Shown: positions 1 through 5,832 of the stretch, piece after piece
Numbering within the stretch: the first letter of the stretch is position 1
How the letters are laid out: each line of letters opens with the position of its first letter
Source of the DNA: an uncultured Anaerolineae bacterium
GTDB lineage: Bacteria > Chloroflexota > Anaerolineae > B4-G1 > DUEL01
Assembly: GCA_937942115.1 (NCBI GenBank)
Contig: CALDFY010000359.1
Location: 1 to 9,110, forward strand
Direction of reading: 5' to 3'
DNA: 9,110 nt
The notes under the pieces: generated by a model
Databases searched by the model: none
What the model was told of the DNA's origin: nothing
The model's input: the letters and a program-made list of their open reading frames with translations, nothing else
Translations under genes and position numbers: made by a program

Positions 1-1
1 G

Positions 2-265
2 AGCTGTCTAAGTTATTTACGGAAGGAAATAGAGATAATAAAGCCAAAGCTTATAGTTTGCTTAGGTTCTACGGCTCTTGAAGGTATACTGGGTAAAAGC
101 TTACCCATAACAAAAAGCAGGGGACAGATTTTTGATTATCCATATGACAGAAGCATTAAGGTATTGCTTACCTATCATCCTGCATACATTCTAAGAAATC
201 CAAGCGCAGAAAAGGAATTTGTCCAAGACCTTAAAAGGGCAAAAGAATTAATATTAGGACTTTGA
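2..265 (+). CDS. Family 4 (Fe-S) uracil-DNA glycosylase, C-terminal part
   Basis: This is the last 87 codons of a gene whose start lies left of the window. Family 4 UDGs remove uracil (from cytosine deamination) from DNA in base-excision repair and are typical of thermophiles. Visible family marks are the catalytic motif 2, TYHPAYILRNP (fragment residues 57-67), an LGSTAL segment followed by RGQ (residues 21-42), and two cysteines (residues 2 and 20) with 17 residues between them. That spacing fits the last two [4Fe-4S] ligands of the family. The N-terminal half, with motif 1 and the other two cysteines, is outside the window. The gene is AT-rich with Lys/Ile-rich codons, quite unlike everything after base ~540. 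Its stop overlaps the tail of the opposing ArsA-like gene by 12 bases. The sequence flavour resembles Aquificota (inference). The family call is confident, but the donor lineage is not. Confidence 0.88.
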   Translation, partial: SCLSYLRKEIEIIKPKLIVCLGSTALEGILGKSLPITKSRGQIFDYPYDRSIKVLLTYHPAYILRNPSAEKEFVQDLKRAKELILGL

Positions 266-535
266 AAGAAAAACTTTTAAATATCCGTTATCTATCTTAG
301 CTCCTTTTGGCTCATAGTCCCTTAACTTTCTTGGAAGAAGTACATGGCTTTTAAAGTTCTTCCATCTTATGATTATTTCACCCTCACTTTTTAATACAGA
401 CAGACCTTCCTTTGTTAAAAAGGGTGCTTTTAACTTTATTATGTAATCTCCATTTTCTTGCAAAAACTCGTAGGGCTTTTCCTTATAAAGTACCTTTATG
501 GGGTCCGTGTCTCCATATCCCTTTTCTATCCGATT
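254..535 (-). CDS. ArsA/GET3-type ATPase, C-terminal HSP20-like domain only (5' part lost at a junction)
   Basis: The 93 recognisable residues match the C-terminal domain of bacterial ArsA-family (anion-transporting/tail-anchor targeting type) ATPases. A YGDTDPIKVLY linker is followed by an HSP20-like beta-sandwich (YIIKLKAPFL, then EGEIIIRWKNFKSHVLLPRKL, split here as EGEIIIRWKN and FKSHVLLPRKL), and it ends GYLKVFLSKS. The P-loop ATPase domain that should precede it (roughly 300 residues) is absent. Upstream of about base 535 the reading frame stays open to an ATG at 721, but the residues there are an antisense shadow of the phosphodiesterase gene and match no ATPase. The fragment is AT-rich like the UDG gene beside it, and the two are tail-to-tail. 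The loss coincides with the change of base composition, so this is a gene broken by recombination or by an assembly joint. It cannot be functional as it stands. Confidence 0.78.
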   Translation of the reverse strand, partial: NRIEKGYGDTDPIKVLYKEKPYEFLQENGDYIIKLKAPFLTKEGLSVLKSEGEIIIRWKNFKSHVLLPRKLRDYEPKGAKIDNGYLKVFLSKS

Positions 536-548
536 GGCGCGCCGGAAA
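528..548. other. Composition and gene-content junction
   Basis: To the left the DNA is AT-rich and carries UDG and ArsA-like gene ends. To the right it is strongly GC-rich for about 8 kb. ArsA homology stops at about base 535. An 8-bp palindrome GGCGCGCC occupies 536-543, right at the switch. No integrase, tRNA, insertion sequence or target duplication is visible here. The cause could be a horizontal-transfer breakpoint or a chimeric contig; the sequence alone does not decide between them. Confidence 0.6.
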
Positions 549-562
549 GGGGATGGTATAAT
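534..562 (+). promoter_or_regulatory. Extended -10 sigma70-type promoter for the phosphodiesterase-led gene cluster
   Basis: TTGGCG (534-539) is followed by a 17-base spacer and a perfect TATAAT (557-562). TG sits at 554-555, giving an extended -10 (TGGTATAAT). Transcription would be expected to start around 568-570, only a few bases before the ATG at 573, and no Shine-Dalgarno sequence lies between. The message for the first gene would therefore be leaderless or nearly so. The -35 element lies on the composition junction, so if that junction is an assembly artefact the true -35 may differ. Confidence 0.6.
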
Positions 563-572
563 ATCCGCCGTC

Positions 573-1061
573 ATGAAAATCGGCATCCTATCCGACACCC
601 ACGACAATCTGGAGGCCGTCCGCAAGGCCTGCGACCTCTTCGCCGCCGAGGGCATCCCCCTGCTCCTGCACTGCGGCGACGTCTGCGGGCCTGCTGTCGT
701 GGAGGCCCTGGACGGCTTCACCGTCTACTTCGCCCAGGGCAACCGGGAGCGCATCGTGCCCCTCAGGAAGGCCGTGGACGACCGGCAGGAAGGCCGACTC
801 GCCCTTCTGCACACCCTGACGCTGGATAACCGTTCTATCGCTCTCCTTCACGGCGACAGCGGCGATACCCTGCGCCGTCTGATCGCTTCTGGCATATACG
901 ATTACGTCATCTATGGCCACACCCACCGGCACCGGGACCAGCGGCGGGGACGGACCCGGGTCATCAACCCCGGCGCGCTGGGGGGTATGCGGTGGGAGCC
1001 TCCTTCCGTCTGTACTCTGGACCTGGAGACCGACGAGGTCCGATTCTACATCATCCCCTGA
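573..1061 (+). CDS. MJ0936/YfcE-like metallophosphodiesterase
   Basis: This 162-residue cytoplasmic calcineurin-like phosphoesterase has the size usual for the MJ0936/YfcE group, which hydrolyses phosphodiester bonds using two divalent metals; the natural substrate is generally unknown. The metal-binding set is complete: D8 and H10 (SDTHDN), D36 (CGDV), N57 (GNRE), H93 (LHGD), H116 and H118 (GHTH), followed by the family's NPGA motif (132-135). The ATG at 573 is chosen because MKIGILSDTH is the standard N-terminus and the promoter -10 ends 10 bases upstream; earlier in-frame codons would lie inside the promoter. No ribosome-binding site is visible, consistent with a near-leaderless transcript. 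It heads a + strand cluster, with the thioesterase start 9 bases after its stop. Confidence 0.92.
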   Translation: MKIGILSDTHDNLEAVRKACDLFAAEGIPLLLHCGDVCGPAVVEALDGFTVYFAQGNRERIVPLRKAVDDRQEGRLALLHTLTLDNRSIALLHGDSGDTLRRLIASGIYDYVIYGHTHRHRDQRRGRTRVINPGALGGMRWEPPSVCTLDLETDEVRFYIIP

Positions 1062-1070
1062 GGAGTGAAG

Positions 1071-1502
1071 ATGCCCGAGCCGTTGTTCCGCTTCTCCACC
1101 ACCCTGGAAGTGATCTGGCGCGACCTGGACGCGCTGGGTCACGTCAACAACGCTGTCTACTTCACCTATCTGGAATACGCCCGGATGAAGTATCTCCAGG
1201 AACTGGGCCTGGCCTTCCGGGACCTGCGGGATGTGGGTATCATCCTGGCGGAGGCCGCCTGTACCTATCACTCCCCCCTTTCCCTGGGCGAGCGGGCGAC
1301 GGTCTGGGTGCGGGTGAGCGAGATGCGCAACTCCAGTTTCGTCTTTGAGTACCGCATAGAGGGCGGAGACGGACGGCTGGTCGCCACAGCCCGAACCGTC
1401 CAGGTCTGCTACGACTACGCCGCCGGCCGCTCCGTCCCCATCCCCGACCGCTGGCGGGCCGCCATCACCGCCTACGAACCGGCGTTCCAGGAGGGGGCAT
1501 GA
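1071..1502 (+). CDS. Hotdog-fold acyl-CoA thioesterase (4HBT family, YbgC/FadM-like)
   Basis: This 143-residue protein of the 4-hydroxybenzoyl-CoA thioesterase family has the usual single-hotdog length. Such enzymes cleave acyl-CoA thioesters in the cytoplasm, and the chain-length preference cannot be read from sequence. The N-terminal active-site stretch is WRDLDALGHVNNAVY (16-30), with D20 in the position of the catalytic aspartate, followed by the LEYARMKYL helix (34-42) that packs in the hotdog core. The ATG at 1071 is preferred because AGGAG (1061-1065) lies five bases upstream. A GTG at 1065 would overlap that ribosome-binding site. The last codons overlap the next gene in an ATGA arrangement (1499-1502), implying translational coupling with the phosphatase. 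Confidence 0.9.
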   Translation: MPEPLFRFSTTLEVIWRDLDALGHVNNAVYFTYLEYARMKYLQELGLAFRDLRDVGIILAEAACTYHSPLSLGERATVWVRVSEMRNSSFVFEYRIEGGDGRLVATARTVQVCYDYAAGRSVPIPDRWRAAITAYEPAFQEGA

Positions 1503-2137
1503 CCACCACATTGTTGCTGATCCGCCATGCATTCAATGACCTGCTGAAGGAACACCGGATCGGCGGGCGGATGCCCGGCATCCACCTGAACGAGCAGGGG
1601 CGGGCCGAAGCGGAGGCGCTGGCGGAGCGTCTGGCCCGTATCCCTTTAGCCGCCGTCTACTCCAGCCCGATGGAGCGGGCCCGGGAGACGGCGCAGGCCA
1701 TTGCCGACTGGCACGGCCTGGAGGTCCGCATCCACCCCGGCCTCCACGAGGTGGATTGCGGCCGGTGGAGCGGTCAGCCGACAAGCCGCCTTCAGGAAGA
1801 CCCGTACTGGTTTCCCCTGCGCACGTATCCCTCTCGGGTCCCGTTTCCCGACGGGGAAAATTCGTGGGAGGTGCAGATTCGGGTCCTGGCCGCGCTGGAG
1901 GAAATCCAGCGCGCCCACCCCGGTGGAATCGTCGCCGTTGTCTCCCACGCCGACCCGATTCGGCTGGCGGTGGCCCATTACATCGGCCTGCCGATAGACC
2001 TGTTCCGTCGGCTTTCCGTCTCCCCGGCTTCGCTGACGGTTGTGGCGTTTGAGCCGTTGTTTCAGGCCCCCCATCTCACCCGTCCCCGGCTGGTGTGCCT
2101 GAACGACACGGCCCACCTGGAAGATGTCCCCCGGTAG
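1499..2137 (+). CDS. Histidine phosphatase superfamily protein (phosphoglycerate mutase-like)
   Basis: This 212-residue branch 1 histidine phosphatase works through a phospho-histidine intermediate. The catalytic set is present: R9-H10 in LLIRHAFN (RHA instead of the more usual RHG), R62 in SSPMERARETA, E84 in GLHEVDCGRWSG (candidate proton donor) and H150 in VSHADPIR. GIHLNEQGRAEAEAL (28-42) is the typical segment preceding the first helix. The substrate is not predictable; cobalamin-type phosphatases, sugar phosphatases and phosphoglycerate mutases all share this core. The start codon overlaps the stop of the thioesterase, so the two are probably translated together. It is followed after 43 bases by the hemerythrin gene. 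Confidence 0.9.
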   Translation: MTTTLLLIRHAFNDLLKEHRIGGRMPGIHLNEQGRAEAEALAERLARIPLAAVYSSPMERARETAQAIADWHGLEVRIHPGLHEVDCGRWSGQPTSRLQEDPYWFPLRTYPSRVPFPDGENSWEVQIRVLAALEEIQRAHPGGIVAVVSHADPIRLAVAHYIGLPIDLFRRLSVSPASLTVVAFEPLFQAPHLTRPRLVCLNDTAHLEDVPR

Positions 2138-2180
2138 GGCCTGCCGGGCCCTTTTCAATCAGGTGAATCGGGAGGAAACC

Positions 2181-2588
2181 ATGAAAATAGAGTGGACCGA
2201 CGACCTGAGCACCGGCGTCCCGGAAATGGACGACCAGCACAAGCAGTTGATCTCGCTCCTCAACGACTTCTACGCCGCCGTAGAGCGGGGAGAACGGGAG
2301 GAGGGCATCCGCACCCTCTTTGAAGGGGTGGACCGGTACACCGTTTTCCATTTCTCCGCCGAGGAAGCGTTCATGGAACAAATCGGCTATCCCGACCTGG
2401 CGTCCCATCGGGAGACCCACGCGATGTTCCGGCGGGAATACACAGCCGCGATGGAGCGCCACGAGGCCGGTGACCGAAAGGCCATCCGGGACCTGGTTGC
2501 ATTTCTCTTCTCCTGGCTGTACACTCACATTCAGAAGACGGACAAACGATACGGCGTCTTTGCCCGCCAGCAGGCCGGGCAGGGCTGA
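2181..2588 (+). CDS. Bacteriohemerythrin, di-iron oxygen-binding protein
   Basis: This 135-residue single-domain hemerythrin binds O2 reversibly at a di-iron site and can act in oxygen delivery, storage or sensing. All seven canonical ligands are present with standard spacing: H20 (DDQHKQL), H57 and E61 (HFSAEE), H76 and H80 (HRETH), H116 and D121 (HIQKTD). GYP (69-71) and WLYTHIQ (112-118) are further family marks. The ATG at 2181 is used because GGAGG (2171-2175) lies five bases upstream and MKIEW is the usual N-terminus. Upstream in-frame codons from 2124 would overlap the phosphatase gene and add unmatched residues. It has no signal peptide, so it is cytoplasmic. Its presence suggests exposure to low or fluctuating oxygen (inference). 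Confidence 0.95.
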   Translation: MKIEWTDDLSTGVPEMDDQHKQLISLLNDFYAAVERGEREEGIRTLFEGVDRYTVFHFSAEEAFMEQIGYPDLASHRETHAMFRREYTAAMERHEAGDRKAIRDLVAFLFSWLYTHIQKTDKRYGVFARQQAGQG

Positions 2589-2606
2589 CCACTATCAGGA
2601 GGCGAT

Positions 2607-3929
2607 ATGCCCGAGGCGACCTTTCACTTCCCCGATGACTTCCGCTGGGGCACCGCCACCGCGGCCCATCAGGTGGAGGGGAACAATACCAACAACGACT
2701 GGTGGGCATGGGAGCAGGAGGAGGGCCGGATCAAGGAGGGGCACAAATCCGGGCTGGCCTGCAACTGGTGGGAGCGGGCCGAGGAGGACTTTGACCGGGC
2801 CGCCGAACTGGGCCAGAACGCCCATCGCCTCTCGGTGGAATGGTCCCGGATAGAGCCGCGCGAGGGGTATTTTGACGACGCCGCCCTGGACCGTTACCGG
2901 GCCATGCTCCGGGCTCTGCGGGAGCGGGGACTGGAGCCCATGGTCACCCTGCACCACTTCACCAATCCCCTGTGGCTGGCCGAAATGGGCGGCTGGGAGA
3001 ACCCCCGGGCCGTCTTCTTCTTTGAGCGCTACGTCGCCCGGGTGGTGGAGGCGCTGGGGGAATTCTGCGACCTCTGGTGTACGGTCAACGAACCCAACGT
3101 CCTGGTCTACATGGGTTACCTGGCGGGGGTCTTCCCGCCGGGGAAGCAGGACTTCGGGGCCGGGATGCGGGCCGGACGGAATCTGATGCGCGCCCACGCC
3201 CTCGCCTACCGCCGCATCCACGCCCTCCAGCCCCAGGCCCGGGTGGGGTTTGCCCACAACCTGCGCATCTTTGACCCCCTCAATCCCCGTTCCCCGCTGG
3301 ACCGCTGGGTCGCGGGTCTGCAGGACCGGGGGTTCAACGAGGCCTTCCTGGCCGCCCCGACGCGGGGACGCTGGCTCTTCCCGCTGGGCTTCGGCTTCGC
3401 CGGGCGGCTCCAGGGGACGCTGGACTGGATCGGCCTGAACTACTACACGCGCGACCGGGTGGCTTTTGACCACCGTCACCCCGAATCGCTGTTCGGCCGC
3501 AATCTCCACACCCCCGACGCGGAACTGCTGGACGGCAATTATGGGGAGTTCTACCCGGACGGTATGGAGCGCGCGCTGAGGCGGCTGGCGCACCTGGGAT
3601 TGCCCATCTACGTCACCGAGAACGGCATCCCCGACGCCGACGACGACCAGCGTCCCCGCTCCATCATCCTGCACCTGCACCGCCTCTGGCGCGTCCTGCA
3701 GGGATGCGTCCCCATCATGGGCTACTACCACTGGACGCTGGTGGATAACTTTGAGTGGGCGGAGGGGTGGACGTTGCGGTTTGGGCTGATAGAACTGGAC
3801 CCCGAGACGGGGAAGCGGACTCCCCGGCGGTCGGCCTACCTGTATCGGGACATCTGCCGGGCGAACGCCATTACGCCGGAGATCATAGACCGCTACGCGC
3901 CCGAATTGCGCCCGGTGTTGCTACCTTAA
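2607..3929 (+). CDS. Glycoside hydrolase family 1 beta-glycosidase
   Basis: This 440-residue, full-length GH1 (beta/alpha)8-barrel enzyme is a retaining beta-glycosidase (beta-glucosidase, beta-galactosidase or similar). FRWGTATAAHQVEG (12-25) carries the sugar-binding Q22. TLHHFTNPLWL (114-124) follows. CTVNEP (158-163) holds the acid/base E162 and N161, LNYYTRD (277-283) the conserved Tyr, YVTENG (335-340) the nucleophile E338, and NFEWAEGW (381-388) the aglycone and 4-OH/6-OH contacts. No signal peptide is present, so it is intracellular and probably acts on imported disaccharides or oligosaccharides. AGGAGG (2597-2602) sits four bases before the ATG at 2607. It follows the hemerythrin stop by 18 bases and ends the + cluster at the 3932-3966 palindrome. 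The exact substrate cannot be assigned. Confidence 0.95.
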   Translation: MPEATFHFPDDFRWGTATAAHQVEGNNTNNDWWAWEQEEGRIKEGHKSGLACNWWERAEEDFDRAAELGQNAHRLSVEWSRIEPREGYFDDAALDRYRAMLRALRERGLEPMVTLHHFTNPLWLAEMGGWENPRAVFFFERYVARVVEALGEFCDLWCTVNEPNVLVYMGYLAGVFPPGKQDFGAGMRAGRNLMRAHALAYRRIHALQPQARVGFAHNLRIFDPLNPRSPLDRWVAGLQDRGFNEAFLAAPTRGRWLFPLGFGFAGRLQGTLDWIGLNYYTRDRVAFDHRHPESLFGRNLHTPDAELLDGNYGEFYPDGMERALRRLAHLGLPIYVTENGIPDADDDQRPRSIILHLHRLWRVLQGCVPIMGYYHWTLVDNFEWAEGWTLRFGLIELDPETGKRTPRRSAYLYRDICRANAITPEIIDRYAPELRPVLLP

Positions 3930-3931
3930 AG

Positions 3932-3966
3932 AAGGTGACGGTCACCTCAGAGGTGACCGTCACCTT
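3932..3966. terminator. 35-nt double palindrome between convergent genes, candidate bidirectional terminator
   Basis: Two perfect 16-bp arms (AAGGTGACGGTCACCT and its complement) are separated by CAG. Each arm is itself a palindrome around one central base (GGTGAC-G-GTCACC, then GGTGAC-C-GTCACC), so the DNA can fold as one long hairpin or two short ones. It begins three bases after the GH1 stop. The TGA stop of the opposing methyltransferase gene (3962-3960) lies inside the right arm. On the minus strand the stem is followed by TTCTTT, a weak U-run; on the plus strand there is none. Terminator function is inferred from position. Confidence 0.65.
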
Positions 3967-4808
3967 GATCCCCTCACCATCTCCACCACCCCGTCGGGGG
4001 CCACCGGATAGACCCGCCCGCAGCGCCTGCACCGGTACGCCTCTCCCATTTCCGCCATCCCCGTCTGCCCGCAATCGGGGCAGCGGAGGACCTCTGCCAG
4101 CGGACGGACTCCACCTCCCACGGGCCGCCCCGTCTTCCGTGCCCAGACCAGGTCATAATCCACCTGCCAGTACTGGGTCCGGATGTTCTCCAGCGGCAGT
4201 TTCCCCAGCATGTCCACGAACTTCTGGCGGGAGAAAGCCCGCCCCGGCAGGAGGGGCGCGTCCCGCCCCACCCGATGGGTCACCAGCAACACGCCCCCCG
4301 GCCGCAGGACCCGGACCATCTCCTCCAGCACCGCGCGGGGGTTGGGGGTAAACTCCAGCATCTCCAGGGAAGTGACCGCGTCAAAGGTGTTATCCGGGAA
4401 AGGGAGGGCGCGGGCGTCCTGCCAGATGAGGGTCACCCGGTCGGCGTAGGGGCGAAGCAGGTGGACGGCCTGCGCCAGCATCCGGCGGGAGAGGTCTACC
4501 CCCACTACCTGTCCCCGGAAGCCGGGCTGAAAGCACAGCGCGCGCGGGAGTCGCCCCGTCCCGGTGCCCACATCCAGAACGAAGGGGTCGGGAATCCGCT
4601 CCAGGGCCATGGCCAGCGGCAGGCCCAGGAACCACTGCTCCGTCTCCGGGTCAAACCCCTTGATCCGTTCATAGGTGGGGGCGGCCCAGTCGTAGAGGAG
4701 GGCCACCACGCGCGGGCCCAGATAGGAGCCCTCGGCGATGACCAGTTGCCAGTAGAGAATGGCCGCCACCAGAAGGATGCCCAGGACAATCCAGAGCCAG
4801 AGCATCAC
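3960..4808 (-). CDS. Membrane-anchored class I SAM-dependent methyltransferase with C-terminal zinc-ribbon-like motif
   Basis: This 282-residue protein has three parts. Residues 2-20 form one hydrophobic helix (LWIVLGILLVAAILYW), probably an inner-membrane anchor. Residues ~40-180 form a Methyltransf_11-type fold: motif I VLDVGTGTGRL (77-87), motif II VVGVDLSRRML (101-111), then DARALPFPDNTFDAV (131-145) and VLRPGGVLLVTHR (167-179). Residues 243-263 carry CPDC...CRRC, a treble/ribbon-type zinc knuckle at the tail. The substrate is unknown; lipid/quinone and small-molecule methylases share the core. The GTG at 4808 has GAGG eight bases upstream, and the next codon is ATG (4805), so the start is uncertain by one residue. 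It begins 10 bases after the stop of the upstream membrane-protein gene, pointing to one transcript and perhaps a shared membrane process. The stop lies within the 3932-3966 palindrome. Confidence 0.88.
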   Translation of the reverse strand: MMLWLWIVLGILLVAAILYWQLVIAEGSYLGPRVVALLYDWAAPTYERIKGFDPETEQWFLGLPLAMALERIPDPFVLDVGTGTGRLPRALCFQPGFRGQVVGVDLSRRMLAQAVHLLRPYADRVTLIWQDARALPFPDNTFDAVTSLEMLEFTPNPRAVLEEMVRVLRPGGVLLVTHRVGRDAPLLPGRAFSRQKFVDMLGKLPLENIRTQYWQVDYDLVWARKTGRPVGGGVRPLAEVLRCPDCGQTGMAEMGEAYRCRRCGRVYPVAPDGVVEMVRGSR

Positions 4809-4818
4809 GCTTCACGCC

Positions 4819-5703
4819 TCACACCGCCATCGCGGCCAGGAGCATCGCCGCCGCCAGCCAGACCCCATACCGCCGCCGCCAGCCGGAGGCGCCCTCAGGG
4901 GCGTCGGCCAGGAGCGGCGGCAGGGCCAGAAACGCGATAAACGGGACGACCAGCGGGCGCCGGAGCACGACCAGCAGGAGCATTACGCCCACATAACCCC
5001 CCACCCAGAAAGCCCCACGTAGCGCGAGATTTATCTTGCGATTGCGATCTATCTCCGCGCCGGAGGCGGCCAGGGAGAAGGCCCCGGCCAGGGCCACCGA
5101 AGGGAGGGTCAGCGGGGCGAAGGTCAGGTGGCCGGCCAGCCAGCCCAGGCCCACCCGGAAGGCCAGCCCCGCCCCGGGGCCGGCCCCCCCGCGCCCTCCG
5201 GAGGCAACGGCCACCAGTTGGGCCGACGCCAGAGTGCCCAGCGTGAGCAGGAGGAGGTTCCGGCCCAGCACCGCAGAAAGGGCCAGAGAGAGCAGAAGGC
5301 CCACCAGTCCGCTTCCCAGCGCCGGACCCACCAGGGGGAGGAGAACCATCCGCCCCCAGGAAGTCAGTTGGGCCAGCCAGCGAGCCAGCCGGTCCGCCGG
5401 GGAGCCGGGGCGGGCGTAGGGGATACGCAGCGCAAGATTTATCTTGGTATCTTGCGCTTCCCAGTGCCGCCAGCGGCCCAGCGGGGTGGCCCAATCGGTC
5501 GCCGTCAGCGCCAGCCACAGTTCCCCCCAGCCCAGTTCCACCAGGAACAGCGCCAGGAGCAACCGCGCGATGCTGGCCAGGGTGGGCGGGTCGGGTGGCG
5601 CGGCCACCGCGCCGCAGACCGTCGCCCAGAGGGGGAGAAACCACACCGGCGGGGAGTCAGGGTGGGCAGAGAGCCGGAGCAATTTTCGGGTATGTGGGTT
5701 CAT
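4819..5703 (-). CDS. Polytopic membrane protein of unknown function with two embedded KINLALR repeats
   Basis: I do not recognise this 294-residue protein. It is rich in Leu, Ala and Gly with about eight hydrophobic stretches (roughly 22-38, 44-66, 118-145, 149-167, 182-213 as two, 231-262 as two, 279-293), so it is an integral membrane protein. No Asp-rich UbiA motif or other catalytic signature is visible. The peptide KINLALR occurs twice, at 87-93 and 223-229, each encoded by a copy of the same palindromic DNA repeat (5425-5446 and 5017-5038) and each in a hydrophilic loop between helices. The ATG at 5703 has no Shine-Dalgarno sequence and sits next to a palindromic element (5737-5828), so the start is less certain; a GTG at 5646 is possible but also lacks one. 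The methyltransferase gene follows 10 bases downstream, probably in the same operon. Confidence 0.75.
   Translation of the reverse strand: MNPHTRKLLRLSAHPDSPPVWFLPLWATVCGAVAAPPDPPTLASIARLLLALFLVELGWGELWLALTATDWATPLGRWRHWEAQDTKINLALRIPYARPGSPADRLARWLAQLTSWGRMVLLPLVGPALGSGLVGLLLSLALSAVLGRNLLLLTLGTLASAQLVAVASGGRGGAGPGAGLAFRVGLGWLAGHLTFAPLTLPSVALAGAFSLAASGAEIDRNRKINLALRGAFWVGGYVGVMLLLVVLRRPLVVPFIAFLALPPLLADAPEGASGWRRRYGVWLAAAMLLAAMAV
5017..5038. repeat. Palindromic 22-bp repeat, copy 1, inside a coding region
   Basis: This copy matches the one at 5425-5446 at 20 of 22 positions. Its core is AGAT-TT-ATCT, extended on both sides to an 8-bp-arm near-palindrome (CGCGAGAT / ATCTTGCG, one mismatch that can pair as G-U in RNA). 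On the minus strand it encodes KINLALR of the unknown membrane protein. Both differences are silent or compatible with the same peptide. Confidence 0.75.
5425..5446. repeat. Palindromic 22-bp repeat, copy 2, inside a coding region
   Basis: This is the second copy of the 5017-5038 element, in the same frame and again encoding KINLALR. It contains CAAGAT-TT-ATCTTG and is followed by a further ATCTTGCGC. As a result 5430-5457 can also fold as a hairpin with 9-bp arms (GCGCAAGAT / ATCTTGCGC) and a 10-base loop, which suggests a degenerate partial extra copy. Confidence 0.75.
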
Positions 5704-5736
5704 TGCGGAACCGGTCGGGGCAGGGCTTGCCCCCGC

Positions 5737-5828
5737 TCCTCACCCCTCCCCCGGCCCTTCGGGCCACCCCCTCCCCTCTCCCGAACGGAGTTCGGGAGAG
5801 GGGAGGGGGGCAGGGGGAGGGGTGAGGA
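5737..5828. repeat. 92-bp nested palindromic intergenic element (REP/MITE-like)
   Basis: Perfect 16-bp outer arms pair 5737-5752 with 5813-5828. Inside are a small hairpin GGCCC-TTC-GGGCC (5753-5765) and a second, 20-bp perfect inverted repeat pairing 5767-5786 with 5790-5809 around a GGA loop. The whole element can form a three-armed cruciform. It fills the gap between the ABC ATPase stop (5833) and the start of the membrane-protein gene (5703). There is no transposase or U-tract. It could be a mobile repeat, a transcript-stabilising REP or a factor-independent stop. Confidence 0.85.
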
Positions 5829-5832
5829 CCCG

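Noticed and set aside
536..543. GGCGCGCC as evidence of cloning-vector or synthetic origin
   Set aside because: An 8-bp GC palindrome is easily found by chance in GC-rich DNA and no vector sequence flanks it; noted only as lying at the junction.
588..1532. Long open frame antisense to the phosphodiesterase and thioesterase genes
   Set aside because: It is a GC-rich shadow frame opposite well-supported genes, with no recognisable domain and no sensible start signal.
2595..3731. 378-codon open frame antisense to the GH1 gene
   Set aside because: It lies almost wholly opposite the catalytic enzyme gene; low-complexity Gly/Val/Pro/Gln-rich translation is typical of antisense GC-rich DNA.
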